Source: a virus. Taken from it: DNA of 30,412 nt. Positions 1 to 8,222 of the stretch are shown piece after piece. The stretch is from positions 1-30,412 of the IMG/VR virus record IMGVR_UViG_3300048809_000061; one strand, 5' to 3'. The first letter of the stretch is position 1; the number at the start of each line of letters is the position of its first letter. The notes beneath the pieces are model-generated. The model was given only the letters and a program-made list of their open reading frames with translations, was not told the origin of the DNA and did no database searches. The position numbers and the translations under genes were made by a program.

Positions 1-26
1 TCTTCATTTTGGGGAAGCATAGAGAG

Positions 27-3000
27 TTAGTCGGGCCAGGGGCCGAGGCCACAGGAGCCGTAACAAACGTAGATTGTGCGAGTGAGAGCTGTGTCGATTG
101 GGACGTAAGGATTAGCGCCTGCACGTGGAGGACAAAAAGTAGAATCGAGGGACCCGATGCAGGGGCCGACGCCTCCACCATCCGTCGCGATGTGACCGAA
201 AAAATTAATATTAAAGAGGCCGTCGACATAAGAGCATCCAGTGCACAGCGCAAGATTGTGATAGTCGAACGTGCCCCACGGCGGCGAAACCAGTGGACAG
301 GTATAAATCGTTCCACTCGTGCAATCACCCGAAGGGAAGAGTCCTGAGCCGTATCCGATACCGTTGAGGAATCCCGTGAGTCCGAGACAGATCGGATTGC
401 CGTTTCCGTCGGCCGTCTGATTCGTTGCGCAGCCGACCGTTGCCGGGACGCAGTTGCCGCCGCCGTTCACGCCTGCCGTGCTCGGACAGAATGGGCTTCC
501 CGCGCCGCCCGCGCCAAACACCGCCGAATAGAGTGCTGCCCTGGCTGTCGTCGGCAAAACGAAAACGTCATGGTGGATCTGGTTACTCTGTTGATCCCAC
601 ATCTTGTATGCGCCCTTGTTGGCTTCGAGGCCAGAGCATGCGCCCGAACTGCAATAGATCCCGTTGCCGTTCGTCCCGAAGTACATGATCGAATTGATGA
701 GCGCGTTATTAAGCATCTGCGGGGTGTAGCCATGTGAGCCGCCGATGTGCGCGATCCCGCCGGTGTAGAGCGCGAAATGGTTGACGATGAAATTCTTCTG
801 AAAGCCGCTCGCGTTGTTAGCCTGGCAGTTGACTGCTGTCCCGGACGCTCCCGACGGGGCAGGGAAGCTCACCGTCAGAGTTGCGGGATTCGTGGTGTTG
901 CTGGCATAGACGTTCTGTCCGGACGGAGGGGGAACGCCGCCCGGCGGGACGTTGAAACTTCCGGGCGTGCAGTTTGTGACGTAGGCAATATCTCCCGGCG
1001 AAATGTCGAGCAGGTTGAAGGCGACTGATTGAATCGAGAGATTTGCGGGGCCACATCCTGTGCTCCCATTCCCTTCTCCGCCGCAGGCAATGTCGTTACT
1101 GTAAGGCGAGTTCCCCGCCGCGACCGAAGTTCGACCGAAGGCCGGACACTGCGAGGCGCCCCCAGAGCCGCAATTCGAGCAAGCCGTGCCGATCTGCGCG
1201 GAGTTCGAATAAACGCCCGCGTTGCAGGTAGGCGCGTAAAATCCCGCCGCGACGCCCGAGGTCGTACAGACGCCTGCGGACATAGTTCTGCAATCGATTC
1301 CCGTTGCAACGATGGCCGCGTAATTGGTATCGGTGCAGATCGCGGGGTACGGACCGCCGCCGGTGCACTGACTGGAGGCTAGTGAAAATTGCGCCGTCCC
1401 ACCGTTCAAAACATCTTGCCGCCCGATGAAGCAAACCGTCGCGGAATTCGCCGCGCCAGGACAGCTAGGATTTGTCGGGTTATCGAGGACAATGCCGGTC
1501 AGTCCTGAAACGTTGTAAGGCGGATTCGGACAGGTTACGCTCTCGACTCCGCCGGAAATGCTCGCGGTGCAGTTCGGGTAAGTGTTGCCCGCGGATCCGT
1601 AGAGGATCACATCTCCAAGGTTGGAGCCGCCGAATTGCTGGTTGTCGGTGTTGTAGGCCAGGACGTTCTGAATCAAGTTTCTATTTTCGCCGGCGGAGAT
1701 CCCGCCCCCGTTGCCCGGTCCGAGCGCGCGCGGAGAGATTGACCAGACACCGCTCGCGTTGCGGACGATTCCATTCGTAAATCGAATGTCGTTCGATTGT
1801 GTCAGAGGGACGCCAGTCGGGCCGACGATCGAGCAGACAGTCCCTCCGGAGCAAACCCGCGCATCCATCGCGAAGATTTCGCCCGTCTGTCCGTCCGGCC
1901 ACATATTCTCCCCGAGAAAACCGTCGATCGTGCAGCGCAGGCAATATTTTTCCTCGAAAGCTTTTTTCATCGCCCACGCGAACGGGCAGATCTGCGCGGA
2001 TTTCGTTTGGTAAAGTGGCCCCTGTCCGCATCCGTACCCTTGCGAGTTTGGAACTTGCGGGACCGTCGCTTGCGGAGAGTGGCCGGAATTGCCGGTCAGA
2101 AATCTGTAGCCGGGATCGCTTCCGGTGCGGAACGATCGAACCTCGACGTCGGTCAAAACGCCATTATTCGGATTGATCGCCGAGCCGCCCGAGAACCAAC
2201 ATTCCGCGGTGCAACGCAAGAGGAACTGCGCCATCTTGTGCGGTCCCTGCATACCGTTTCCGCCGGTATTGATCTGTCCAGGGACGACGCCCGCCGGAAC
2301 CGGGTTGAGGTTGTCGGCGCCGTGCCCGATCGAGTAGACGTGGCTCTCGTCCTGAAATTCGTGCGTTTTTGTGATGGCAAAATATTCGCTCGCAGTGAAG
2401 CCGCCGGATCTCACCGTGACACCCTGGTCAAGTTTTTCTCCACAGCCTGAATCGTAAGGAAGGTTCGAGCCGGTGAGCGTGATCGGGTTGAGCTGTCCGC
2501 TTCCGTTTAAGTTTGTTCCCCCTGGATAAGTCGAGTAGTAACTCCAACTCGGGCATTCGTGGTGCCCGTCGGTCGGGTTGACGGGATAGCCGGCGTTGAT
2601 CCCGATCTGCTCTTGCGAGAGCCCCCAACCGCTATACGGGGCCGGGTCGCCTGGATCCCAACCGTGCCCGAAAAAATGATCCTGGAAGCACGCGATGCAA
2701 TCGACTGAAATCAGCGTCGGCGAACCGTCGCAGTTCACGGTCGAATAAGCCGCGCACGGGCCGTTGTCGTCCATCTCCTGCACGATCCCCGGAGTGATCG
2801 TCACCTCGAAGCCAGAAAGGGAAGTATTGTTTCCCATCTGCTGGATGACCGTCGGCGTCACCGTCCCAGACCAGGCCGCGAGCGCGAAGGTGAACATCGA
2901 AGGGAGATCGTTGTAGCAGTTATTTGAATTCGCGCCCGTCGGCGAGACGTTCACGATCGCCGAGTCGAGGATGGAATGAAAACATGGGATCTGATTCGCG

Positions 3001-5462
3001 AGATTGTTGCAGGGCGTGTCGTTGGTCCCGCCGAAGGTTCCGTTCTTTCCGGATCCGGCGCCCGGCGAACATTGCCCGGTCATGCGGAAAAATCCATTCG
3101 CCGCCGGCACTGCGCTCGGAGTAAACACCGCGCCGCTCGTCTGTCCGATCCAGGTATGAGTTCCGTCCGCGGTGCCGTTGACGATCGGGCCGATCTGAAT
3201 TGGTCCAACTTGCGTGACTCCGGTTGCGCCTGCGACCACGCCATTCACGCAAGGCCGCGGATACACTGGCGGAACATCGACCGCGGGGCCGCCGCTCGAC
3301 TGGCATCCGTAGAAATATAAATTCGCTTCCGCGAGCGTCGTTTGCTGCTGAATCACTTCGCCAAGCTGAAAATTGCCGCTAGTGACTGATCCCGCGATCG
3401 ACCAGACGCCGATCGGCGTGTTAGTAGGCGAATGCGGACACACCGGAGTGCTGCCATAAAAAACTGGCTGCCATCCCTGGATCTTCACGGGAGCGTTCCA
3501 CATGGCGGTGTTCGTCGAGTCGAGAATGCCGCTCGAAAGCAGCGATCCATTCTTGACTTCGACCCAGAGATACCAATTCTGAAGCGCCGCGGTGCTCGTC
3601 AACTCCGAAGCCCAATCACATCCGGCCGAGTTCAATCCTGCGAGCGTGGCCGGGTAGTCGTTCGATCCGAAGCCTAATTGCTCATGCACGCAGTGATTCG
3701 CCGCGTTGCAGGTTTTCGGCAGGCTGTATGTACAGTTGGTGTCGGTCGGCTGGCACGGGTTTCCCGTCGTGGCATTGACGCCGCCCTGGTGGATCGTGAC
3801 CCAGTTCTGCGGTTCGACGGCGGTTTGAGGTGTTCCAGTTGCGCCTACCACAATTTCAGTGAAGGCCGCGATCGCGGTTTCCGGTGTCGGCGAACTCGAA
3901 TCGGTGACGAGAACCGTGTAGGCGTAAGTCGCGTTCGTCGCCGGAAAGCCGGATAAAACTCCCGCGGTGGTCAGGGTTTGCCCGAGCGGAATCGACCCGG
4001 ATTGAATCGTCCAGGTATAGGGCGCGGTGCCGCCGATCGCGTTGAAGGTGTAAGCGTAGAAGCTTCCGGTGACGAGCGGGGTTGGCGGATTCGGACAGGT
4101 GGGATAGTTCGTCGAGTAACTGACGCTGGTTTGCGTGCCTGCGGTTGCGGTGAGAGTTAATGACGTGCTGGAACCGATCGAGGCAATGACATAGTTCACC
4201 GAGTTAATGGTGATGACCTGCGTCGGCTGCAGATTATTGAAGTTGTTTCCGCTTACCCAGGTGACTGCTGTCCCGCTGGTCGAGACCACGCCGGAATTCT
4301 GCAAAGTCACAGTCGAATCGCAAACGACGAGGCCCGGTGCAGGAGTGTTCTGCGCGGTTTGCTGGAAGCTGGCCGTGACGCACGCGGGCGTGGCTTCGGA
4401 ATCGCAAGCCTCAATCCCAAACGTTTCTGTGCCGCTTGAATTGGTACAACTCCCCGAAAGCACGCCGCTCGGAGAAAGCGTGAGTCCCGGCTGCAAGGTT
4501 CCTGATGGCTGCGACCAGGTGTAAGGCGAGACTCCGCCGGTTGCCGCGAAAGTGAAAGAGTAGGGAATGCCGATGGTGCAATTCGGCAGCGGGGAAGTGC
4601 TCGTGATTGCGACCGTCGAAACCGGCGGATTGAGGACGATCCCGCCGTTCATTTTTACGCCGCCGTTCGCGAGAACCCCGGTCGTTTGCCCGACAAGGCT
4701 GGTCACATAGGAGAACGCGATCGCGGCGACGACGCCGGGAAGAGGAGTGCTCGACGCCCAGGCCGGAACCGGAGCCGAGCCGTTGACGTTGAGCAGATAG
4801 GAATTATTAAAATGCGATCCCGACTGAGTGAATTCGTTCGTCGCCCATACCGAAGGCGTGACGCCGATCGCCGTATTCCCCGAGAACATCTGAAAATAAA
4901 TGTCGTTTGCGCCGGAGAGGTAGAGGGGCACGCCGGAGTAGCTCGTCGTCGGACTGGAAATCGCGGCCGTGCCGAGACCGTCAACCGAGGCGAGGGTAAC
5001 GCTCGCGGGATAAGAGAACTCAAAAAATGAGAAGCCCCAAGTGTCGCTCGCGGCCGTCGAGCGCGTCAGTTGAAGGCAGTCCGCGCCGCCGCCACTCGTC
5101 AAAGAGTAGCCGACGGCCGCGTTGGTCGCGCCTTGCCAGATCTGGCCGGTCGGCGGGAGTGTGACGGTGTCGATCACGCTTCCCGTGCAGGTGTGAGTGA
5201 TCGTATTCACGCCGCCGTTGTAGGTCTGCGCGGTAACTAGAGAGCATTGATTCTGCAGCGTCGGCGAGCCGCAATTCCAAAGCAGGGCGAGAGCCTCGTC
5301 GGTCGATCCCGTCGAAGTGATCCCCTCGGCGCAAGTTAAATTCGTGGCGCCGCAGGTCGAGCTCGTTGCCGAGTTCGTCTGCTGAATGACGGTCCATCCT
5401 GTCCCGAAGGCGGGGATCGCCGCGAGAGCGCAGAAAAGCAGAATACAGAAAAGTTTTTTCAC
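27..5462 (-). CDS. Giant exported tailspike/adhesin-like protein with Ig-like repeats
   Basis: About 1,811 residues from a GTG start at 5462; an ATG at 5501 would add 13 residues and overlap the upstream gene. The GTG start places the basic KK directly before a hydrophobic core (LFCILLFCALAAIPAFG), a textbook Sec signal peptide, so I prefer it, although neither start has a clear Shine-Dalgarno. Two He_PIG/Ig-like modules are visible near residues 295-385 and 470-555, numbered from the ATG, each with a 'GGxxPYTW' core and an 'xGxLSG' turn. The rest is rich in Gly, Asn, Thr and Ser, with short irregular repeats like a right-handed beta-helix, as in tailspikes. I count roughly 65-70 cysteines, which is extreme for a phage protein. 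It lies last in the late cluster, the usual place for a receptor-binding protein. Function is inferred from position and composition; no catalytic motif was recognised. Confidence 0.8.
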   Translation of the reverse strand: MKKLFCILLFCALAAIPAFGTGWTVIQQTNSATSSTCGATNLTCAEGITSTGSTDEALALLWNCGSPTLQNQCSLVTAQTYNGGVNTITHTCTGSVIDTVTLPPTGQIWQGATNAAVGYSLTSGGGADCLQLTRSTAASDTWGFSFFEFSYPASVTLASVDGLGTAAISSPTTSYSGVPLYLSGANDIYFQMFSGNTAIGVTPSVWATNEFTQSGSHFNNSYLLNVNGSAPVPAWASSTPLPGVVAAIAFSYVTSLVGQTTGVLANGGVKMNGGIVLNPPVSTVAITSTSPLPNCTIGIPYSFTFAATGGVSPYTWSQPSGTLQPGLTLSPSGVLSGSCTNSSGTETFGIEACDSEATPACVTASFQQTAQNTPAPGLVVCDSTVTLQNSGVVSTSGTAVTWVSGNNFNNLQPTQVITINSVNYVIASIGSSTSLTLTATAGTQTSVSYSTNYPTCPNPPTPLVTGSFYAYTFNAIGGTAPYTWTIQSGSIPLGQTLTTAGVLSGFPATNATYAYTVLVTDSSSPTPETAIAAFTEIVVGATGTPQTAVEPQNWVTIHQGGVNATTGNPCQPTDTNCTYSLPKTCNAANHCVHEQLGFGSNDYPATLAGLNSAGCDWASELTSTAALQNWYLWVEVKNGSLLSSGILDSTNTAMWNAPVKIQGWQPVFYGSTPVCPHSPTNTPIGVWSIAGSVTSGNFQLGEVIQQQTTLAEANLYFYGCQSSGGPAVDVPPVYPRPCVNGVVAGATGVTQVGPIQIGPIVNGTADGTHTWIGQTSGAVFTPSAVPAANGFFRMTGQCSPGAGSGKNGTFGGTNDTPCNNLANQIPCFHSILDSAIVNVSPTGANSNNCYNDLPSMFTFALAAWSGTVTPTVIQQMGNNTSLSGFEVTITPGIVQEMDDNGPCAAYSTVNCDGSPTLISVDCIACFQDHFFGHGWDPGDPAPYSGWGLSQEQIGINAGYPVNPTDGHHECPSWSYYSTYPGGTNLNGSGQLNPITLTGSNLPYDSGCGEKLDQGVTVRSGGFTASEYFAITKTHEFQDESHVYSIGHGADNLNPVPAGVVPGQINTGGNGMQGPHKMAQFLLRCTAECWFSGGSAINPNNGVLTDVEVRSFRTGSDPGYRFLTGNSGHSPQATVPQVPNSQGYGCGQGPLYQTKSAQICPFAWAMKKAFEEKYCLRCTIDGFLGENMWPDGQTGEIFAMDARVCSGGTVCSIVGPTGVPLTQSNDIRFTNGIVRNASGVWSISPRALGPGNGGGISAGENRNLIQNVLAYNTDNQQFGGSNLGDVILYGSAGNTYPNCTASISGGVESVTCPNPPYNVSGLTGIVLDNPTNPSCPGAANSATVCFIGRQDVLNGGTAQFSLASSQCTGGGPYPAICTDTNYAAIVATGIDCRTMSAGVCTTSGVAAGFYAPTCNAGVYSNSAQIGTACSNCGSGGASQCPAFGRTSVAAGNSPYSNDIACGGEGNGSTGCGPANLSIQSVAFNLLDISPGDIAYVTNCTPGSFNVPPGGVPPPSGQNVYASNTTNPATLTVSFPAPSGASGTAVNCQANNASGFQKNFIVNHFALYTGGIAHIGGSHGYTPQMLNNALINSIMYFGTNGNGIYCSSGACSGLEANKGAYKMWDQQSNQIHHDVFVLPTTARAALYSAVFGAGGAGSPFCPSTAGVNGGGNCVPATVGCATNQTADGNGNPICLGLTGFLNGIGYGSGLFPSGDCTSGTIYTCPLVSPPWGTFDYHNLALCTGCSYVDGLFNINFFGHIATDGGGVGPCIGSLDSTFCPPRAGANPYVPIDTALTRTIYVCYGSCGLGPWPD

Positions 5463-5466
5463 GAAA

Positions 5467-6744
5467 TTAGTTGCGGAAGGTGCACTCGTAATCGACCACA
5501 TCAGTCGATCCGGAAGTGGTGAAGGTGACGCTGGTTGTTCCGGTGTAAGTGACTTTCACGGCCGCGATCGCCGTTTCGTCGGACCCGTGGCAGCTCGGAT
5601 GCACGTTATAGGTGCCGGTGAAGGTGTAAGTCGCCGTCCCGCTCGACATGGTTAAATTGCCGTTCAGGTCGGAGTTGCCAGACTGGCCGCTGCCGATCGC
5701 TTTGGTTCCAGTCGAAACTCCGAGAGTAGTTTGACCGCTATTCGCGACACTAAAGACCGAGGCCGCCGAGGCATTGGTGACGTTCAAGCACTGCTGTGTC
5801 GAGCCAGCCCCCGAGTTGCAACCTGGCGAAATCGGGATGACAGTCGAGGCGGTCGGCGCGATGGTGTTCGCCGCCGTGGTTCCCGGATTCGAGACCAGGG
5901 CGTTGGCCGAGGACGCCGACGCTCCGCTCAGTGGCGTGAGCTGGATATAGCAGCCAGGCGAGACGGTGCAGCCGGTTGGAATTGTGCCCGTGCTCGGATT
6001 GAGAATCACTTTCCCGACAATCGTCGCGGTTGAAGTGGGATCGGCGTTCCCAAGGTCGGTGACCGCTCCCGCAGTCGAGCCAGAGATTCCGACTGCATCT
6101 CCGACGGTGGGGCTCGCAGAATCAAAAAACACCTGCACATTGCCGGCGAACTGGATCGAGGCCTGTCCGCTCGTTCCGCAACCGGAATTCACCACTCCGA
6201 GAATCAGGAGCTCGTCGCCGGTTGTATTCGTCGCCTTGCCGAGCGTCGTCGAGCCCGCGGTCTGGTCAACTTTGGCGAGGGAGTTGCAGATCGTCCCGTC
6301 TGCGGAGTTCGGGTAGGTGAATACGAGTGAAGATGTCCCCCCGCCGCCGCCCACTGTGAAAATGCCAACCTGTGGATTGATGACCGAGCCGTAGAAAGTC
6401 GCCCAAAAAGTGCCCCCGTTTGCCAGGTAAACCGGCCAATTTCCGTAAGGATCGCTCGTCAGGGGGTTGGTTTTTGTCGACGTGACCGTGATGTCGCTAT
6501 AGAGCGTCACGAGCGACGCCGGAGGCAGGGGGCCGCTATAGGCTCCGGAGGGGTTTCCGGCGCAATAGGCGTAGCCTGGGGCGCTTCCGCAGGGGTTTAC
6601 GGAGGAAATGGCAACCGAGGCTCCGGCGATCGGCTGGCCCATGCCGTTTGCTACGGGAGGGCCACTGTAGACGACACCTTGGCCGAAAACGAGGGAGGTG
6701 CAGAGAAGTGCACAGAAGGCGAAAATACAGGTTGCTTTTTTCAT
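5467..6744 (-). CDS. Tail-fibre-like protein with Sec signal peptide
   Basis: A 425-residue protein starting at ATG with MKK and a hydrophobic core ending in SLVFG/Q, a likely signal-peptidase I site near residue 21. The segment after it resembles the short beta modules of phage tail-fibre N-termini ('LVTLYSD', 'NPLTSDPYGNWPVYLANGG'), a pattern I associate with acidobacterial phage fibres. A GGGGG linker follows near residue 135, then a Ser/Thr/Gly-rich beta region. The C-terminus ('TYTFTGTYNVHPSCHGSD' and after) resembles fibre tips. About 11 cysteines remain after the signal. It sits immediately upstream of the giant tailspike, separated by 4 nt from its GTG, so the two are probably co-translated. 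The ATG lacks a clear Shine-Dalgarno. The fibre role is inferred; the signal peptide and low-complexity beta composition are seen directly. Confidence 0.8.
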   Translation of the reverse strand: MKKATCIFAFCALLCTSLVFGQGVVYSGPPVANGMGQPIAGASVAISSVNPCGSAPGYAYCAGNPSGAYSGPLPPASLVTLYSDITVTSTKTNPLTSDPYGNWPVYLANGGTFWATFYGSVINPQVGIFTVGGGGGTSSLVFTYPNSADGTICNSLAKVDQTAGSTTLGKATNTTGDELLILGVVNSGCGTSGQASIQFAGNVQVFFDSASPTVGDAVGISGSTAGAVTDLGNADPTSTATIVGKVILNPSTGTIPTGCTVSPGCYIQLTPLSGASASSANALVSNPGTTAANTIAPTASTVIPISPGCNSGAGSTQQCLNVTNASAASVFSVANSGQTTLGVSTGTKAIGSGQSGNSDLNGNLTMSSGTATYTFTGTYNVHPSCHGSDETAIAAVKVTYTGTTSVTFTTSGSTDVVDYECTFRN

Positions 6745-6772
6745 GGGCGGCGTTAGGATGGTTGGCGTCTCT

Positions 6773-7048
6773 ATGAAGCGTGCTTTCTATTGGTTTTTCA
6801 GTTCGCGACGGTGGATACGCATCCCTCTCTGGTTAGGGTTGAGTCTGCTTGTTGGTTCGATCTGGGGTGATTTCGCTGGCGGCTGCGTCCTTGTGGCTCC
6901 CGGTTTCGCTCTCATGGTGCTCTACGTCTATTACCGACTCCGCCAATTCGTCCGGTTCCTTTCCCGCTCGATCAAGGCTTTGCTTTTTTCGCGGCCGCGA
7001 GTGATTTCGTCAGGATCGGCGTCAGGTCGTCCGGTGTTGCTGCCTTAA
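6773..7048 (+). CDS. Candidate small membrane protein (possible holin-like)
   Basis: A 91-residue open frame on the opposite strand fills most of the 227-nt gap between the fibre gene and the KTSC protein, and overlaps the 3' end of the latter. The preferred ATG at 6773 gives a basic N-terminus (MKRAFYWFFSSRRW). Two adjacent hydrophobic stretches follow near residues 20-36 and 43-58, separated by a short turn, then a basic tail. Other in-frame ATGs lie at 6743 and 6758. An AGGATGG tract lies upstream but its spacing is poor. The layout resembles small phage holins or inner-membrane proteins, and no other lysis candidate is visible in the window. It could also be a chance frame, since GC-rich DNA gives many antisense ORFs; the hydrophobic/basic pattern and intergenic location are the only support. 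Confidence 0.35.
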   Translation: MKRAFYWFFSSRRWIRIPLWLGLSLLVGSIWGDFAGGCVLVAPGFALMVLYVYYRLRQFVRFLSRSIKALLFSRPRVISSGSASGRPVLLP

Positions 7049-8222
7049 ATTCCATCGCTCCCTTGTTTGCTGTTCGCACTCCCTGTGGGCTGATCTTCGC
7101 GAGTTTCACGTTGTTATCGCGGATCGCTTTCCATGCCTGCCCTTTCGAGTCTGCGTTTGCGAAAGCGTCGGCCTGGTCCGGAGTCACTTCACCGTAAACG
7201 TGCACTGTCCCGTCTTTCGCGGTGACGTGCAACTCCCGCGCGGCGGGATCGTACTTGAAAGATTTCACCGCCGAAGATTCGACTGTCGTGTGGCCTTCCG
7301 GCCCAGAAACTTGCGGTTCTGTTTTGAACTGATCCCGAATCTTTACGCCGGGTTTGATCGTGACCGGCTTGTTGCCGAGCGCTTCGCCGAGTTTCTCCTG
7401 AACTTCTGCCGGTGCGATGGCGCGAGGAACTACTGGCGGCGCAACTTGTTCGGGGGCAGGAATGTTTCCCAGGGCCGCCCCTCGCGGCGGGGGAGGGGTA
7501 TGCCCGCCTTCAGTGAGCGCCCGCGCTTGAGTAACTTCGACTGCCGGCGTTTCGGGCAGCGGGGCACCCGGATAGACCGGTTTCGGAAGTCTGAATGTCT
7601 CTCCCGGCACGCGGAGTTTCGGCAGTAGTTCTTTGCCGACTCCGTACCCGATAGCAGCACCGACCGGGCCCGCTTCCGGAATTCCGGTTGCATGACCAAT
7701 CGCCGCGCCTGCTCCCGAGCCGATCAGGCCAGGGGCACGCTCCAAAACTTTATTGGTTCCTTTCGCTAGCCCGCGAACAACTGGCGGTACAACTTTCGGA
7801 ATCGCAGTTTCCATTCCTGCCGCGATGAGGGCTTGCGGTGCGCCCTGCCCCGCTGTCTCCTGCGCGACCTTCGCGTAAGTTCCGGCCGGATCGGCCGACT
7901 CATTGATGTCGTGAATTGCTGCTGGAATTTGCGCGGCCTGCTCTGGTAGAGCGATCAGGCCTTTTGCGGTGTGAATCGGATGGCGAAATGTATCGTAGAG
8001 TCCTACGCCTGCATCCCTGGCGCCGCGCGCGAGACTCTGCACTCCTGAGAGCGTCGCGTTCTTATAGCTGGTCAAGGGAACCTCTTTATCGAGAAAGCCG
8101 GGGTCGTCTTTGCTTCCAATCGGCTTCGCCGTGGACATATCGAGAGTCACTCCCGATTGCGGAGCAATCGGCTTCGCCGTGCTCATGTCGAGCGTGACCG
8201 GACTAGCGGACACTGGGGACAA
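6972..8222 (-). CDS. KTSC-domain virion/ejection-like protein
   Basis: A 416-residue protein. Residues 314-370 fit the KTSC domain (PF13619): 'VESSAVKSFKYDPAARELHV', then a 'GTVHVYGEV' strand and a 'SKGQAWKAIRDN' helix. KTSC domains are small nucleic-acid-associated folds, often found in phage or regulatory proteins, with no firm biochemical role. The N-terminus carries the 11-residue motif VTLDMSTAKPI twice (residues 9-19 and 25-35, period 16). The middle (about 110-200) is an Ala/Gly/Pro-rich, glycine-zipper-like hydrophobic stretch that could insert in membranes. It overlaps the upstream gene by 20 nt. Its position between the tail genes and the fibres is where podoviruses encode ejected internal virion proteins, so that role is inferred. 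Confidence 0.8.
   Translation of the reverse strand: MSPVSASPVTLDMSTAKPIAPQSGVTLDMSTAKPIGSKDDPGFLDKEVPLTSYKNATLSGVQSLARGARDAGVGLYDTFRHPIHTAKGLIALPEQAAQIPAAIHDINESADPAGTYAKVAQETAGQGAPQALIAAGMETAIPKVVPPVVRGLAKGTNKVLERAPGLIGSGAGAAIGHATGIPEAGPVGAAIGYGVGKELLPKLRVPGETFRLPKPVYPGAPLPETPAVEVTQARALTEGGHTPPPPRGAALGNIPAPEQVAPPVVPRAIAPAEVQEKLGEALGNKPVTIKPGVKIRDQFKTEPQVSGPEGHTTVESSAVKSFKYDPAARELHVTAKDGTVHVYGEVTPDQADAFANADSKGQAWKAIRDNNVKLAKISPQGVRTANKGAMEFKAATPDDLTPILTKSLAAAKKAKP
8118..8198 (-). repeat. Tandem direct repeat encoding VTLDMSTAKPI twice
   Basis: Two 33-nt copies (8118-8150 and 8166-8198) with a 48-nt period lie in the 5' end of the KTSC-domain gene. The copies differ at a few bases but encode the identical 11-residue peptide. 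Silent divergence with a conserved peptide suggests the motif is under selection rather than a recent duplication, perhaps as a short binding peptide. Confidence 0.75.
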
